This document shows positions 12,476 through 24,989 of a stretch of 64,000 nt of DNA, piece by piece; within the stretch, counting starts at the first letter, position 1; the number at the start of each line of letters is the position of its first letter. Source of the stretch: Castor canadensis (taxonomy: Eukaryota; Chordata; Mammalia; Rodentia; Castoridae); the NCBI RefSeq assembly GCF_047511655.1, contig NC_133386.1, positions 77,379,501 to 77,443,500 on the forward strand, given 5' to 3'. Both the position numbers and the translations under genes were made by a program. The notes below the pieces were generated by a model. It did no database searches, had not been told where the DNA came from, and saw only the letters and a program-made list of their open reading frames with translations.

Positions 12476-12579
12476 TTCTCATTTACTTCTAGAAATTTGT
12501 TGAGCTTATCATTCTTACCAGAAATCCATGCAGTATATATTCACATACATCTAGGTTCCTCTTGCATAATCCTTCCAAT

Positions 12580-12700
12580 CATAAGTGAGAAGAAGATACT
12601 GTTACACTGTTTTGCAGATGAGGAAACTGAGATGTTTACAACTTAACCATCTTCCTAAGATTCCACTTCTGCTGGGTAGCACATAGGTCTCTGTCCCCAA
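12580..12700 (+). repeat. MIR-like ancient SINE fragment
   Basis: The phrase 'ttgcagatgaggaaactgag' at about 12614 is the signature of MIR elements, followed by the usual 'taaccatcttcctaagat' context. Confidence 0.6.
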
Positions 12701-13596
12701 ATCATGTGTCACAGCTTCTAGGAAGCTGATCTCATTTCCCACAGATTTCTATCCTGGCAAATAATAACAACAACAAAAATTACATTCCAGAGCAGTAAAA
12801 AGTTGACAACTGGGAATACAGTAGTCTGGAAATTAAGGTCACACCAAGGATGCTGAGTGTCCTTTATCCCACACCCTTTTTCAAATCTCTCAGTCCCTGC
12901 CTGGTTTACTTTCTTCTTGCTATCCTTCATTTTAATGTATACGCCCTTACTACCTAGGTTTCAATACCTTAACCTCCCTGGAGCCTTTTGCCCCCATTTC
13001 ACCCCATCTCTTCTCCACTCATACTGCCTTGTGTGTCTAAAGAAGACTTCAGTTGTGAGAGTAGGATTATCCCAGCTATGTGAGTGTCAAGTCTTCTTAA
13101 TTCTTCAGTGCTACTTGGCAAGCCTAATGAATGTGGCTAATTTGTTCCTTCTTCCATTTTTCTAATCATTCACTTCAACCTGTGTCAAATTCATCTTGCC
13201 CCCACCCCCTGTTCTACTTTTAATAGACCTTGCCCTCTATATAGACAGAAACTGTAGCATAGTGGAAACATACATTAAAGTCAGACTGATGTTCATTCTA
13301 GGCCCAGTCCACACATATACTAATAACTTAAGTGCTCTGAGCTTTAGTCTTCTCATATATGCAAAAACATAAGTGAAACATTTATCCACTTTCACTCCTG
13401 TGCTATAATCATTAGTGAAACAAATGGCCTGGATTATTGCAGTAACCAATACTATGTACATATCCATATTGTATACATACCCACTTTCCCTCATCACCTA
13501 ATACTTGACACTAAAGCCAAAATTATATTTTCTTATCTCCTTGTTTTCTATACACATAAACACACATGTACACACCCACACTTTGTGTGTTTATGT

Positions 13597-13675
13597 GTGT
13601 GTTGCTGGGTATAGAACTAGGGTCTTGCAGCTGATAGGCAAGTGCTCTACCAGTGATCTATAACCCAGCCCTGTG
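13597..13675 (-). repeat. tRNA-like (ID-type) SINE fragment
   Basis: The + strand text 'ctgggtatagaactagggtc', 'ggcaagtgctctaccagtga' and 'tataacccagccct' is an antisense tRNA-derived SINE. Confidence 0.7.
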
Positions 13676-13849
13676 CTCACACCTCTTTGTTGATACCCCT
13701 TGAACAACTTCCTATTGCACTTGGGATAAATAAATAGCATTTACCCACAAATGACAAGCCTACCCTTACTCCCAGTGTTTTCTTATAGCATGTTATTTCC
13801 ATCTGATCATACTGGCCTGTCTCTCTTTGCCATTTATTAAAGCCAAAGA

Positions 13850-14790
13850 AATTCATATGCTCTGTTGCCACTGACCAGCATGCTCTGTTCCTCCTCTTTC
13901 TTGTCCATCAGAACTCAACCCAAACACTGCTTTCCTAGAGAAAACCTCACAGGATTCCCTGGTAGATGAACTCCCTCTGTAGGCACTCTCAACCCCATTC
14001 ACCTCTCCTTCATGGCATTCACCATTACTGTAATCACTTGGATTGGGTTGTTAGTGGTCTTTCTCTCTGCTCTCCTAGATTTTGAACTCCATGATGGCTT
14101 TGGACCATTTTGTCCTTGATCACCATTCTGTTCCATCATTCAGCAATATATTGGCACAGAGTAAACATTCAGTAAACATTTTAATTAATCCCTAAATCAT
14201 AGGATATTGATAGGATTGAGTGCCATGCAAAGCCCCAATACTATGCCTGGAGTACAGCAAACAATAAATAAATATTTATAATTACTGTTAATATTTCACT
14301 GACCAAATAGGGGCTATTAGGCATTAACTCCAATTTCCTGCCTTATTTTTGTGTATCTAAATCTACCCACCCTAACTTTTCCCTTTTTACAATCACATAG
14401 TCCACCATTCTCGTGCCCCTGCTCACTGCCTGCCTCCTTTCATTTCTGATGCTCAGTATACACCAAGTATTCAATCACCTTTGCGTATCTTTCTCCTACT
14501 TCTAAGATGTCCTTGCATCCACTTATCCTCAAAGTTATATTCACCCCTCAGGACCAAATTTAAATGGGCTGTCTCCCTACTTGCCAAGGCCTCCAGGCAG
14601 CCAAGGCTGACTGACTGTATCTGTACCATGTTCATAGGCCTATTACTGCAAGTGTCATAAGACATTGTAGCTAATGCATGTTGCTTTCTTTACCAAGCTG
14701 TGAACTATTTGAAGTCAGGAACTGAATCTGCTTTATCTCTAAAATGAAGCACAGTCCCTGGCATGAAGTTGTAGCTCAATAATACCACAA
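13850..14790 (+). repeat. L2-like fragments in CEP162 intron
   Basis: Pieces resemble L2 3' regions in sense orientation: 'agaaaacctcacaggattcc', 'ttcatggcattcaccattac', 'ttttgaactccatgatggc', and again near 14530-14780 ('tgaactatttgaagtcagg', 'agcacagtccctggcatgaa'). These may be two separate or broken copies. Boundaries are rough. Confidence 0.5.
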
Positions 14791-15406
14791 TCCAGACAGA
14801 TACACAAAACATTAGTGGTGCCTCGCTCCATAGAGCAAGCTGCTTCTTCCATGCATTTCATGTATTTCCGTATACTAACGCTGCAGTTACAAAGTCCAAG
14901 CTGTCATGCTCCCTGTGAGATTAATGGATTGATGTTACAAGGTTGAGAATGTGCTTTTTCTCAAACACTTCAGGACTTACCCTGATGTTTTACATATTTA
15001 TCCTTAAAGAGTGTGCTTGACAGTTTGCATGGACAAGGGTGCATGGTAGGTTAATATTAACTTACTGATTAAATGTTAATTATTGATATTCATCTAATAA
15101 ATGTTAAATTTATTTTTAAGTTTCAAATATTGGGCATTTAAGCACGTGTGATTTAAAATATATATACGTATATATATAAAGCAGCATATCAATTATGAAA
15201 TTATATAACATATCAAGAATATGTAATGTAATGACCTTTGCAGAGTAGGACTTTAATACATTTGACTCACTCACAAAGAGAGTTGGAGACATCAGAACAT
15301 GTAGTGAGTGCCTGAGTGGAGGACTAGGAAGGACCAAGTAGAATTCAGGGCTTCCATAACTAATGAAATGATAAAGGGTTTAATATTACATGGATTCTTT
15401 CTTCAG

Positions 15407-16062
15407 ATTCAGTATGAAAAGACACTAGAGGAGCAGGAGCAGCTGCTTGCCCACAAATTGAAGGAAGCACCCCAGAACCAACGTGACAGTTCATCCAGGG
15501 TTAAAACACTAGAGACAGAGCTCAGGGACCTTAAAGAAGCCCATCAGAACACTGTGAGAAACCTTGAAGCTGAAATAGATGTTCTCAGACATCAGAATGC
15601 TGAATTAGAACACCAGAGAAATGGCAAAGGTGGCCATGAAGATTTCCAGTCCATAGAATTTCAGGTAGAACAGGCCCATGCCAAAGCAAAGCTGGCGAGA
15701 CTCAATGAAGAACTGGCTGCAAAAGGAAGAGAAATACAGGACCTTTCAAGAACTGTGGAGAGGCTTCAGAAGGAGAGGAGAATGATGCTGTCTAATCAGA
15801 ACTTGAAGGGCAGAGAGGAAATGACTGCCAAAAGGGGGAAGAAAGAGGTTTTTCCCCCAAATAAAGGAAATGCAAACTCCCTCACTGGATCCCTGAATGA
15901 CAAGCCATACCAACCACACACTTTTACTGATTCCCATATGTCAGAAGTTTTACAAGAAAACTACAGGCTGAAAAATGAGCTAGAGGGATTGATTTTGGAG
16001 AGAAATAAGCTGAAGATGGAATCTGAATCAGCAGTGAGCCAATTTGAAAACTCCATGAAAAG
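15407..16062 (+). CDS. CEP162: CEP162 large coding exon (5th in window)
   Basis: This is the largest exon here, 656 bp, with acceptor TTTCTTCAG|ATT and donor AAAAG|GTAAAA. It encodes about 218 codons in phase 0, leaving two bases of a split Arg codon. Order within the exon: coiled coil from IQYEKTLEEQEQLLAHKL, then EAEIDVLRHQNAELEHQRNG, FQSIEFQVEQAHAKAKLARL and EIQDLSRTVERLQKERRMML. A low-complexity, Lys/Asn/Ser-rich linker follows (about 15800-15930). It ends with the conserved QPHTFTDSHMSEVLQENYRL and a last coiled coil. The open frame reaches back about 99 bp before the exon, but the strong acceptor and the QKMK|IQYE join set the true start. Confidence 0.95.
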
Positions 16063-16349
16063 GTAAAATGTTAAATTGTTTACAAAATATGGGACCATAA
16101 AAGATTTTTTAAGTAAGATATATTTTCTCTGGATAATTAGTTAAGTTCTGAAGCAGATTCATAACTAGATTTGAAGAAAGTTATTACTTTGCTGAGCATA
16201 AGTCTGCTTTAATATAGAATTCTCTACTGCCAGAGGCCAGATTGCAATGAACCTAAACCACATCAACATTTCTTGCCAAAGGAATTTGTCATCATTGATG
16301 ATTGATGGTTCAGACTGCTGTCAGGAAACAGCTGTTGTTAAAAGTGTTT

Positions 16350-16475
16350 GAGGCCAGGCTTAGTAGTGCCTGCCTGTAATCCAAGCTACATAGGAAGCAG
16401 AGATAGGAGGATCGAGGTTCGAGACCAGCCCAGGCAAAATATTAGCAAAACAACCCTTCCTCCAAAAAATAAACA
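16350..16475 (+). repeat. B1-like SINE
   Basis: Sense copy: 'gccaggcttagtagtgcctg', 'cctgtaatccaagctacata', 'ggaggatcgaggttcgagac', with an A-rich tail near 16465-16480. Confidence 0.8.
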
Positions 16476-18238
16476 CAGGTAAGGACCTGTTTGACTTCCT
16501 TGTCCTTCATTTTTTTAAGTGTATATTGCTTGTTCAAGAGGGTTTCGCCTTGGTATTTCACACACTTATATATCGTACTTTAATCAGATTAACCCCCCCT
16601 ATTACTTACTCTTTCTCTATTGCTCTGCTTCCCTATTATTCAGCAGCTTACAGTGCATTTCATTACACTGTCTTTATACACAGATGCAGTGTATTTCAGT
16701 ATTACTCACTCTATCACTCTCTAACTTCTTAGTCTACCTCCTTCCCTTCCCCCAAAATAAGAGATTTCACCCAAGTTCAGTCCTTGGCTTTCAGTTTATT
16801 CTCTGTTCTTTCTCCATTGCTAAACTTATCTATTCTTAGGGTTATTGTGAAAATGATTCCTGAATTTACTTTTCAAGGCTTGTTCTCAGATGTTAACCTA
16901 CAACTCTTTATTAAATTGCTTCTCTTAGAATCAACAGTACTTTCTCTTTTTTGCCTATAAACTAACTCCTCCTTCCAAGCTCCCCATCCCTATCCCTGGC
17001 TATGATAATTCCTATTACCAGGCCCACTTTTACCCTCTTTATTCCTTGGGTTCATGGTCTAGAGTATGCTTCCTTATAAATATCCCTCTTTCTGCTTTCT
17101 TCCTTAGTGTAGTAAACCAGTGCATTATACTTGGCTTACTATAGTTTTCTCATCCTGATCACCCTTTGTTTCTTCCTCCCCCAGTCATCTGCTTAAAAAA
17201 CTTTAATGTTCTTTAAATAGCCCAATGTCCATCCACAAACTTGAGGCTCCTGGAGAATAGGTATGAAGTTACGCTTCTTTTGCATCCCCACAGCAACCTA
17301 GTGTACCTGCAGAATGAACATGGGAAGCACCTAACTGCTTATTGACTGCTTGGCAGGCTATTAGTGATTGAGTCATGGCAACCATACTGCTCCAAATTGA
17401 AACCTTATTTCTTCAGTCCTGAATATACTAGTATGAAGCTATTTTGAGAATCACATTCTTTCCTGGAAATAATTTAAGGATCTGGTTTTTCCTATAAATT
17501 TTCCTTTCAAAATTTTTGAGTGTATTCAATCTTTTTCTCAGTTCTGAGCCTAAGGAGTAAACTTTCCTTCCTTGTCCCAGATTTAGGATTTTTTTTTTTA
17601 TCTTTTTTTTCCTAGAAGCCTAACCATACTGTTTTCATGAAGAAATAGTCATATAGTGAAGTAAACAACGGATAATTTGCTGTATTAGTACATGTCAGTA
17701 GTGATTAATAACTTACCATTTACTTAACCACTTTTGAACACATGTATCTTGTAAGAAATGAACAGTCTCTCAGGTTTATAGTCCAAACTAATTAAATGCA
17801 GATTGCCCTTATGTCCTGAGAATTCCAAAGAGATCATTTTATTCTCATAGCATGTACCAAAAATTGGTGAATGCTGCCTCGACACAAAGCATTGAAGAAG
17901 AATCACAGGGAGCAGCTGTGATTATCCAAACAAGAATCTGAGGAAGAATCTTGAAAGTACTTTAAAAGGTAGAATGTCAGACATGATACTTTAAGTAGAT
18001 ATTTTAGAACCTCAGATTCTCTCAGAGAATATAACCTTAGTTTGGGGTTAGAGTGGAAGGCCCAGATTTTAAAAGACCAACTCTGCTGAACTTGAACCCT
18101 AGCACTACAATTTACTGATCTGGACCTTAGATATATTCCTTTTCCAGAACTCAAGTTTGCCCTTATAAAATCCAGTAAGTAATAAATAGTAAGCTCATAG
18201 AGTGATTGTAAGAACTAATAGATAAAAATATACAATGT
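16476..18238 (+). other. CEP162: CEP162 intron, no gene seen
   Basis: Pyrimidine-rich to AT-rich intron. Two overlapping + strand open frames near 16519-16839 have biased, low-complexity composition and no family resemblance, so I do not call them. Old L2-like text may be present near 17000-17340 ('gaggctcctggagaataggtat'). The rest looks unique. Confidence 0.5.
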
Positions 18239-18320
18239 GGGCTGGTGAAGTGACTCAAGTGGTAGAGTGTCTGCCTAGCAAACACGAGGCCCTGAGTTCA
18301 AATTCCAGTACTGCTAAATT
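18239..18320 (+). repeat. tRNA-like (ID-type) SINE, well preserved
   Basis: A compact tRNA-derived SINE: 'gggctggtgaagtgactcaa', 'gtggtagagtgtctgcctag', then a B-box-like 'gagttcaaattcc'. The RNA polymerase III A and B boxes are still readable. It sits 166 bp upstream of the next CEP162 exon in sense orientation. Confidence 0.85.
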
Positions 18321-18486
18321 CAGAAGAATTTTCAAAAATGTATAAAGTGCCTAGCAGAGGGTAGTTAATGTTGGATGCCCTCTCTCCTGTTTCTTTCATT
18401 TTCAGCCTTCTAACACTATTTTCATGCTGACTCTGAATTAGAGGCTGAAGCCACTTTTATGTGACTTTCTCTCACTTGCTCCATAG

Positions 18487-18628
18487 GGTCAAGGAAGATA
18501 CTGCAGCACATATTGCATCACTCAAAGCATCTCATCAGAGGGAAATAGAGAAACTCCTTTGCCAAAATGCAGTAGAAAATTCCTCTTCCAAAGTTGCTGA
18601 ACTGAATCGTAAAATAGCAACTCAAGAG
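18487..18628 (+). CDS. CEP162: CEP162 coding exon (6th in window)
   Basis: This exon is 142 bp with acceptor TCCATAG and donor GAG|GTAAGT. The first base completes the split Arg codon, giving MKR-VKEDTAAHIASLKASHQR. It then encodes IEKLLCQNAVENSSSKVAEL and NRKIATQE. This is coiled-coil CEP162 sequence nearly identical to the human protein as I recall it. The frame ends on a codon boundary. Confidence 0.95.
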
Positions 18629-19336
18629 GTAAGTGACAGATCTGTCTTGGTCTTTCTTAGACTTTAATATGACATTTTTCAGAAAATTAATTCGAAGTGT
18701 TTTAATTTCACCTTTTCAAGTTGATAATAGAAATGAGAAATTATTACTGGCTTGACTTTTTTATGTAGAAGAGGATATACCATTGTCATATATCTAACTT
18801 CTTTATTTTAAAGTTATACCCTATAAATGTTTTTACAGTTTTTTCTTTACATTTCTCAGATAAATTTTCCTCCAGACAGGTTTTAACAGGTGGTTGAGGT
18901 GTATGTCAAGCATGACCGAGACCTTAGTACTTGAGCATTACACTTCCTTCCTCACCCCAGGTCCCAATGACAAATGATTATCCTCAGGTACTCTCCCTGC
19001 CCGTTACTTATCATTCATTGAACAAATAATGATTCAGGTGTATGAACTTCAGACACTGGGGATAAAATAATGAACACAGAGATGCTCACAGCTTTAGCCA
19101 TAAGAAGGACAATTTTCAGAGAACTATGACAGGGATTACTGACTACTACTCAGCATTTTCCTTGAATAAAATACAGTTACTCAAGGAAATAGGTGTACTT
19201 ACTAAGATAATAGGATAATAGGTATATTTACTAAGAATATCTGAGAGCATCTACTATGTGGCCTATCTTCTGTGATAGTTGGTTGAAAAACAGCATTAAA
19301 ATAGAACTTTAATCTTCAGTTTACTTAAAAATAATG

Positions 19337-19783
19337 TGTCCAACATGGGTCACACACTAAGGGGAGAGCACATATGGGAGGAATGGGGATAGACAGGAAA
19401 CCCAAAACTTGAAAGTGTTTGATGTGCTTACTGCAGAGGAGCTAATATTGTAATCTTAAACTGACAGAGGTCACTATGGGAAGGTAACCAGGAAATAGTG
19501 AAGAGGTCTGGTAGAGATGAATCAATTTGGATTGTAATACATATGTGCATGGAAGCAATGCTAGGAATCTCTGTATAGCTGTCTTTATCTCAAGCTAGCA
19601 AAAATGCTGTGTCTTTCTTACTATCTCTTAGGTTTTCTCTTCAACAAAATTGGGGAAGAGGGCAGAACAGGTTCTGCCTGGAAGTGAGGGAGGGTAGAGG
19701 GGGAGGATGGAGAGGTGGCCCAAACAATGTACATACACATGAGTAAATGAATAAACAATTAAAAATAATAATAGTATGTCCAA
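19337..19783 (+). mobile_element. 5'-truncated young-type L1 3' end
   Basis: This is only the 3' UTR of the same L1 lineage as 43843-50238: 'cacatatgggaggaatgggg', 'tctcttcaacaaaattgggg', 'gggcagaacaggttctgcct' and 'ggtggcccaaacaatgtaca', ending in an A-rich tail. A short 7 bp candidate target duplication (tgtccaa) is at 19337-19343 and 19777-19783. Confidence 0.75.
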
Positions 19784-20644
19784 GAAAAGGAAAATGTGGC
19801 AAAATGTTGTTAGCATTTGATGAATAAAGTTGAAGAATATTAATGTTCTTTCTGCTATTTATCTTTTCTGTAGGTTTTAATTTTAATAGAACAAGCTTAC
19901 AGGAACAGCTTTAAGAAATAATTCTTATCACCATCTCTCTGACCTCTAATTATTTCATACCATCTTAATTAAAAGCAAATCTCTGAGTTGGATAAGGTTC
20001 AGTAGAGACTGGCTGTTAAATGTGAGAATTACTATAAATTTTCTTAGATATAAAAATGTTCAGTAGTTTTTGAGAAATTGCCCCTATTACAGAGGAGGTG
20101 TATGTTGAATTATTTATGGAGTGAAATACAATAAAATACGCAACTTAATTTCAAATGACTCAAACGGGGCTGTTCTAAATAACTTAGTGAAAAGCATTTG
20201 TAGTGCTTTTCAGAAGTAACATCCGTACAGCTGTACAGATCTTCTGTAGCTTTCTAACCCCTATCAAGTGATTTTGAGTGAGGAATAGTCTGGGAGAAGT
20301 GGGAAGATTAGTGGCATTATATCATAGTGCCACAAATATGTTTTTTTCCCATAGTTGTAAGTGTAATATTTTAAAATTGTGACTCAAATGGGAAGTTAAT
20401 ATAGTCTGATCATTAAAACAATAAAAGTACAGCACTGGAAATAAGAGAATTTTGCGCGCATTCTCATTTTCTTGTGATGAAAATGTTCTGTTCACATATT
20501 TCAGTTTCTTTGTCTAAATATATGAGGGTAACATTTGTGTTTTAAGGCTTGTGTTATCTATAGTTAGTAAATCTTTAATAAAAGCTACCTACTTAATCAC
20601 AAAGTATAACAATAATATTGTCCACTCTAGAGGGTTTTTATTTG

Positions 20645-20772
20645 GTCTTTTTGGTTTTTGTTTTTGTAACAGAGTTTCTCTGTTGTAGCCCAGACTGGCC
20701 TTGAATTCGTTATCCTCCTGCCTCAGTTTCCCAAGTGCTGAGATTACAGGTTTGCTTCGCCATGCCTGCCTA
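20645..20772 (-). repeat. B1-like SINE
   Basis: Antisense B1. After a T-rich tail the + strand reads 'agagtttctctgttgtagcc', 'cagactggccttgaattcg' and 'cccaagtgctgagattacag'. Confidence 0.85.
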
Positions 20773-20871
20773 AGGTTTATTTTAAAGATAGTTTTTCAGT
20801 CATGAGTTGGCTTTCTTAAGTTTTTCAAGGCAGAGAATTTTATTAACTCAGCACTTCTAACAATTTCTTAG

Positions 20872-20970
20872 GTACTTATAAAACATTTCCAAAGTCAAGT
20901 TAATGAGCTGCAGGATAAACAAGAGTCTCTTGCGGTTTCTCAAGTTCGAGAAGAAATTCTGCAGAAAGAG
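20872..20970 (+). CDS. CEP162: CEP162 coding exon (7th in window)
   Basis: This exon is 99 bp (33 codons, phase 0), with acceptor TTTCTTAG and donor GAG|GTAAGA. It encodes VLIKHFQSQVNELQDKQESL, then QVREEILQKE. A 15.4 kb intron filled with retroelements follows, and the frame resumes at 36350 ([14 protein letters not shown]). Confidence 0.95.
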
Positions 20971-21360
20971 GTAAGAAATAAAGTATTGGGCTAAGTCTTT
21001 TAAATCTTATTTCTGTATAATTTTTTAACTTAAATGTAAATACTGACGTACCTGGAAGTATCATATTTTTAAAATATTTGTAACTTGCTGTGTAAAGTCT
21101 GCTTTCCCCATGTGAAGCTCAGATATTATCATTGTTTGTATTTGCTATTGGGCTATTTGGTTTTTATTGGTATATTAACTGTACATAGTAAGGGGATTCT
21201 TTATGACTTGTATTCCATGATTGTATAGGCAGTGGGGAAATAGAATGATAGAGATTTCATTCTTTTGTTTGATACTTTTAGGAGGTAAAGTTGGATAGTC
21301 AGAGGCATTTCTATGTTAAGTACTATCTGGGAAGAAAAACAATTTTTTCTTCAACCATTC

Positions 21361-21770
21361 TTAGTTGTTATTAGGATGGACCCTATAACAAAGCACCTGT
21401 TAATAAGAGAAACACAAAACAAGTTTATTAGCATGTGCAGCACAGAAGAAAACACGGAAAAATAACTCACAGGAGTGCTTTAGACATCTCCATGTTGATA
21501 CCTTCACAGAGATTTGGGTTATAACTTGTAAGATAAGAGACTGGCAAAAGGAGAGAAAAGCACGGATTGAAAGAAACAGAAAGGAATAATTATAAGTACA
21601 TTGTCCCATACCTTATCAAATCAGTGTCTTAGTCCTGAAAATAAGTCCACTCATTTAAATAGCTTTTCCTCACCATTACGGCCTCTAGGTGGTGACTTAA
21701 TAAAAGGTATTCCTGTGGGAACAGAAGATCAATAGTCAAAACAGCCTGTAAACTCTAGGTTTTGCATTTG
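21361..21770 (-). repeat. LTR-like segment (unassigned)
   Basis: Read on the - strand, this ends with a poly(A)-signal-like 'gctaataaacttg' and then 'tttctcttattaac' and 'tttgttatagggtcc'. That layout is typical of the R-U5 end of a retroviral LTR. A similar tail ('ttctcttattaacctgac', 'tttgttacaggagcc') occurs on the - strand at about 29940-29990. It does not match the LTR at 28214-28585. It may be an older class I or MaLR-type LTR beside the provirus. Family and left boundary are uncertain. Confidence 0.35.
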
Positions 21771-21897
21771 GGAGGCAACCAACCAACCAAGATGATTTGT
21801 AGTGTTGGCTTCAAGCACCTTCGACACTTTGAGTGTCTCCAGTGATGTCCGAGTCCTCTCTTTATATTTTTTAATTGAACATGGTGATGGTCCACTT

Positions 21898-23470
21898 TTA
21901 ATTTGAAGAGCTGGTACATGCCAATTCGGCCATGACTGGAAATAAACACAGAATAAGTAAAATTAGGAAAGCCTTTTTAAGCATAATCCAAAATGAGTGT
22001 CTTAAATATGTTAAATCTTTCAAAGCATCTAACACGCGGGTGGCCACATCTGAGGGCTGAATGATAGGCAGCTTACTGTTTTGTGTGTTTATTAATATTT
22101 CTTGATGCAAAGCAACTAAGTCTAAACTCAGGTTAGTATGAGACCAGACTCCTTTCAGATGCTGTTTCATACATTCCCAGCTCCACTGAGACTCATGAGG
22201 TTTAGCTGTGACACAAACCCATTGGTAGATGAGTGACAGCGCAGGGACATACGGGTTTTCATGGCTTGGACCTCATCCCCAAGCAACACGACTACTGATT
22301 CTAAGGCATCAAGTCGTGTCTCAATCATTTTGTCAATAGCTTCTTGAGATATTAGTGTTAAAGTCACATTTTTAGCCAAATGATTAACATATGAGCTGTT
22401 TGGATACTTTGTGACAAGGCTACAGTAGATGCCACAGCAGAAGCAATGAGTGACACCAGAGCCAATACTCCAGCAGTAATAAGGCCATGACTCTTTTGTG
22501 CCTGGTTAAAGCTTTTTCAATTTGCAGTAAAGCCTGTACTCCTCGATTATCATTCCAAGTACCATTTATCTGCACAGGCAGCGTAACAAAAGCAAGCTGC
22601 TTCACTATCAGTATCCTTTTTTGTTCTAAAGGTCTTGAGTTATTAATACAATTAGTTAAAATCACAGGTAATGTTGTAGTGAGGGTATGGGGTTCTATTA
22701 CTACGTTCAGCTATCGTTACATGACCTGTTAGTAAAAGATAAGGCAGAGAGATACAACCAATTATGTTATGGTATACAATCTGATAGTGCTGTGTTGATG
22801 ACACTATAACAGGAACCATAGCTGCTACCAACTGCCAAATATCCTTTTGCATCTCTCCAGAAGACAAAACCAATATGCGAGTGATCCATCCTGCAGTTGT
22901 GACCCAATCCCCCTCAGGGGTAGACATAGGTTGTCTTTGAGACCAGTCCCAAGATGTTCATTTGTCCCATACCTATCCAAGGGTCGCTTAACAGGTGTTG
23001 GGTATGCACAATCCACCCAAGGAGGAATTCCATAAAACTTCTCATCCAGATCAGGACAAGGAGGAAGGCCCCCAGGTGGCCCTTGTTGATCAAGAGAATA
23101 ATGACTGGAAAAGCCCATCTTAATAATAGTGTGCCAATGTAATTCAGTAAATCGTCTTGCGAGCCCAGTGCACTGGAAATTTGAGTAATCAATTGAACAT
23201 CCAAACATGCAATGCCATCATTCCAGGATGAACACAGAGGAGGAGAAAATGACCTTGCAGAATAATTGAAGGAGGCCCACTGAAAAGAAATATGGGAAGA
23301 GTGAGAGCCCCCCAATAAAGAAGTATCATTAGTAGAAATCTTGATGCTGGTGTCATTCCGTGGCACAGGATGAAGAATGGGGCAATCGGGGAAGTATGCC
23401 CAATAAGTTTCTCTAGAAGTCCCACACACCTGACAGGAGAGTATGGCAACCATTGTCAAAAACAAGGCCT
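21898..23470 (-). pseudogene. env: env pseudogene of the provirus
   Basis: Envelope gene remains, broken by several frameshifts and stops. A surface-subunit piece spans about 23465-22914, with NDTS/NYS-type glycosylation sites. A hydrophobic fusion-peptide-like segment (about 22500-22420, rich in Ala/Leu/Val) precedes the transmembrane subunit. That subunit has a heptad region with LDALESVVVLLGDEVQAM (about 22300). Near 21945-21990 a hydrophobic membrane anchor (AFLILLILCLFPV) can be read. The LGDxV heptad followed by a Cys pair region is betaretroviral in style. No open frame spans both subunits, so no functional protein is expected. Confidence 0.75.
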
Positions 23471-23568
23471 CTGATGTCTGATGTTGTGATGTACATCACA
23501 GCAACTCCTTGCCCTCTGCAGCCAACTTTGTGATTTGACCCCAGGTAGGCAGAGGAGGAGCATGGGTG

Positions 23569-24462
23569 TTACATGCCTTCTTTACTGGACGGGAAGGCAA
23601 TCTCTGAGTTATTTTTATCCTTTTTACTCCTTGGTTGATCTTGCCCACCACTTTGAGTATCACTGGAGAACTCATGATGTCTCATCAATCTTTCTGGAAT
23701 CCATCGAGGAGACTCAGCATCCCTGAGGAAAATACAAAGAAAGCCTCTACCCCACATTAACACAGGGTCAGGGCCCATCCATTGATCTGTCAGTGGATCC
23801 TTCCACATGACCAGAGGATGAGTCTATTTAGAAGGGCCCCAAAATCTTTCTGCTGCTGACAGTCCCTGTTTATCTACATTGAAAAAATTTAAAACAAAAA
23901 GAGTGTGATTAAGTCTATTAGCAGGAGTGGCATACTCTGTTCTCCCTTTTTTTAAGTAATTGAGCTTTAAGTGTTTGGTGTGTATGCTCAACAATACCTT
24001 GACCTTGAGGATTATAGGGAATGCCTGTTTTAAGATTAATAGCAAAACGTAAACAAAAAGAAAAGAAAGATTTGGAGGTATAGGCAGGAACATTATCTGG
24101 TTTTATGCATTTTGGAATTCCTAAAATAGAGAAAGCATGAAGACCATGGGCTACAACATCCTTGACAGCCTCTCCGGTTCGTGCAGTAGCTATAAGGAAG
24201 TGAGAAAAGGTATCTATGATAACATGTACAAATTGCAGTTGGCCAAACTCAGGGATATGAGTAACATCCATCTGCCATAAATGGCCAGGTAACAAACCTC
24301 AAGGATGGATGCCAAAAGTTGGAACAGAAAAATGCTGTAGGCATGAAGTGCAGCTGTGAACAATCTGGCGTGCTGCTTCCCTGGAAAGACCAAATTGTTT
24401 TTTGAGTGCGTCAGCATTTTGGTGATGAAGGGCATGAGAATCCTGGGCCTATTGTAAAACAA
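23569..24462 (-). pseudogene. pol: pol: integrase region (broken)
   Basis: Three overlapping frames cover integrase in order. The N-terminal zinc-binding HHCC domain is near 24440-24340, with a terminal C-x2-C (SCTSC). The catalytic core shows Asp in WQMDV, Asp in KPDNVPAY and, 35 residues later, Glu in GIVEHTHQ, so the DD35E residues are all visible. A C-terminal DNA-binding domain (WMGPDPVLMWGRGFLCIF, about 23760) follows. At least two frameshifts separate these parts, and a TAG interrupts near 23824. Confidence 0.85.
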
Positions 24463-24989
24463 ATAACCTGCTGTGTAGCAGCATCTGCAATGGCATTTTC
24501 CTGTGTCAAGGGGTCAGGTAAATTAGTATATGCACAGAGGTGACCAACAAAACAGGGAGCAGAACAGTGATGAGTAAAGGCTCGTAACTGAAGGAACAGG
24601 TGAAATAATTCTTTATCTGCAGTATGGGAGATCAGTGCAGTTTCAGTAGTACATAATACCTGATAAAGATACTGACTGTCTGTGAAAAGATTAAAAGCAT
24701 CTTTAGAAAGGATTTCAAAAGCAGGCAAAATAGCATGTAGTTCAACACGCTGTGCAGACATAGGAGGAAAGTTCCTAGTGTGAACTTGTCCATCAGTGAC
24801 AACAGCAGCTACTCCGTTGGCAGAGCCGTCAGTAAATACCAACCTAGCCTGAAGAACAGGAGTTTTGTGAATAATCTGAGGAAAAATAAAAGGATTATTT
24901 TTGTAAAAATGGGTTAATTTGTTTGCTGGATAGTTAAAAGAAATTTGTCCTGGAAAATCAGCCAGTGCTATCTGCCAGTCTTTTGACAA
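24411..24989 (-). pseudogene. pol: pol: RNase H region
   Basis: A 192-codon open frame carries the RNase H domain of pol. The acidic active-site residues are visible in FTDGSANG, QRVELHAI and LFTDSQYLY, with a last Asp in AIADAATQ. The N-terminal part resembles the RT connection domain. It overlaps the integrase frame at its end. Confidence 0.85.

Noticed and set aside
15308..15406. An upstream ATG start for the 656 bp CEP162 exon
   Set aside because: The open frame extends into intron, but the TTTCTTCAG acceptor and the exact QKMK/IQYE join show the exon begins at 15407.
16519..16839. A 106-codon membrane-like protein
   Set aside because: Ser/Leu/Tyr-rich translation of a pyrimidine-rich intron, with a second overlapping frame of similar bias and no conservation signal.
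18239..18320. A tRNA gene
   Set aside because: It has Pol III box-like motifs but no cloverleaf I can fold, and it matches the dispersed ID-type SINE arm seen many times in the window.
22914..23465. An intact captured (syncytin-like) envelope gene
   Set aside because: The 183-codon frame covers only part of the surface subunit. It is followed by shifts, and the transmembrane subunit lies in other broken frames.
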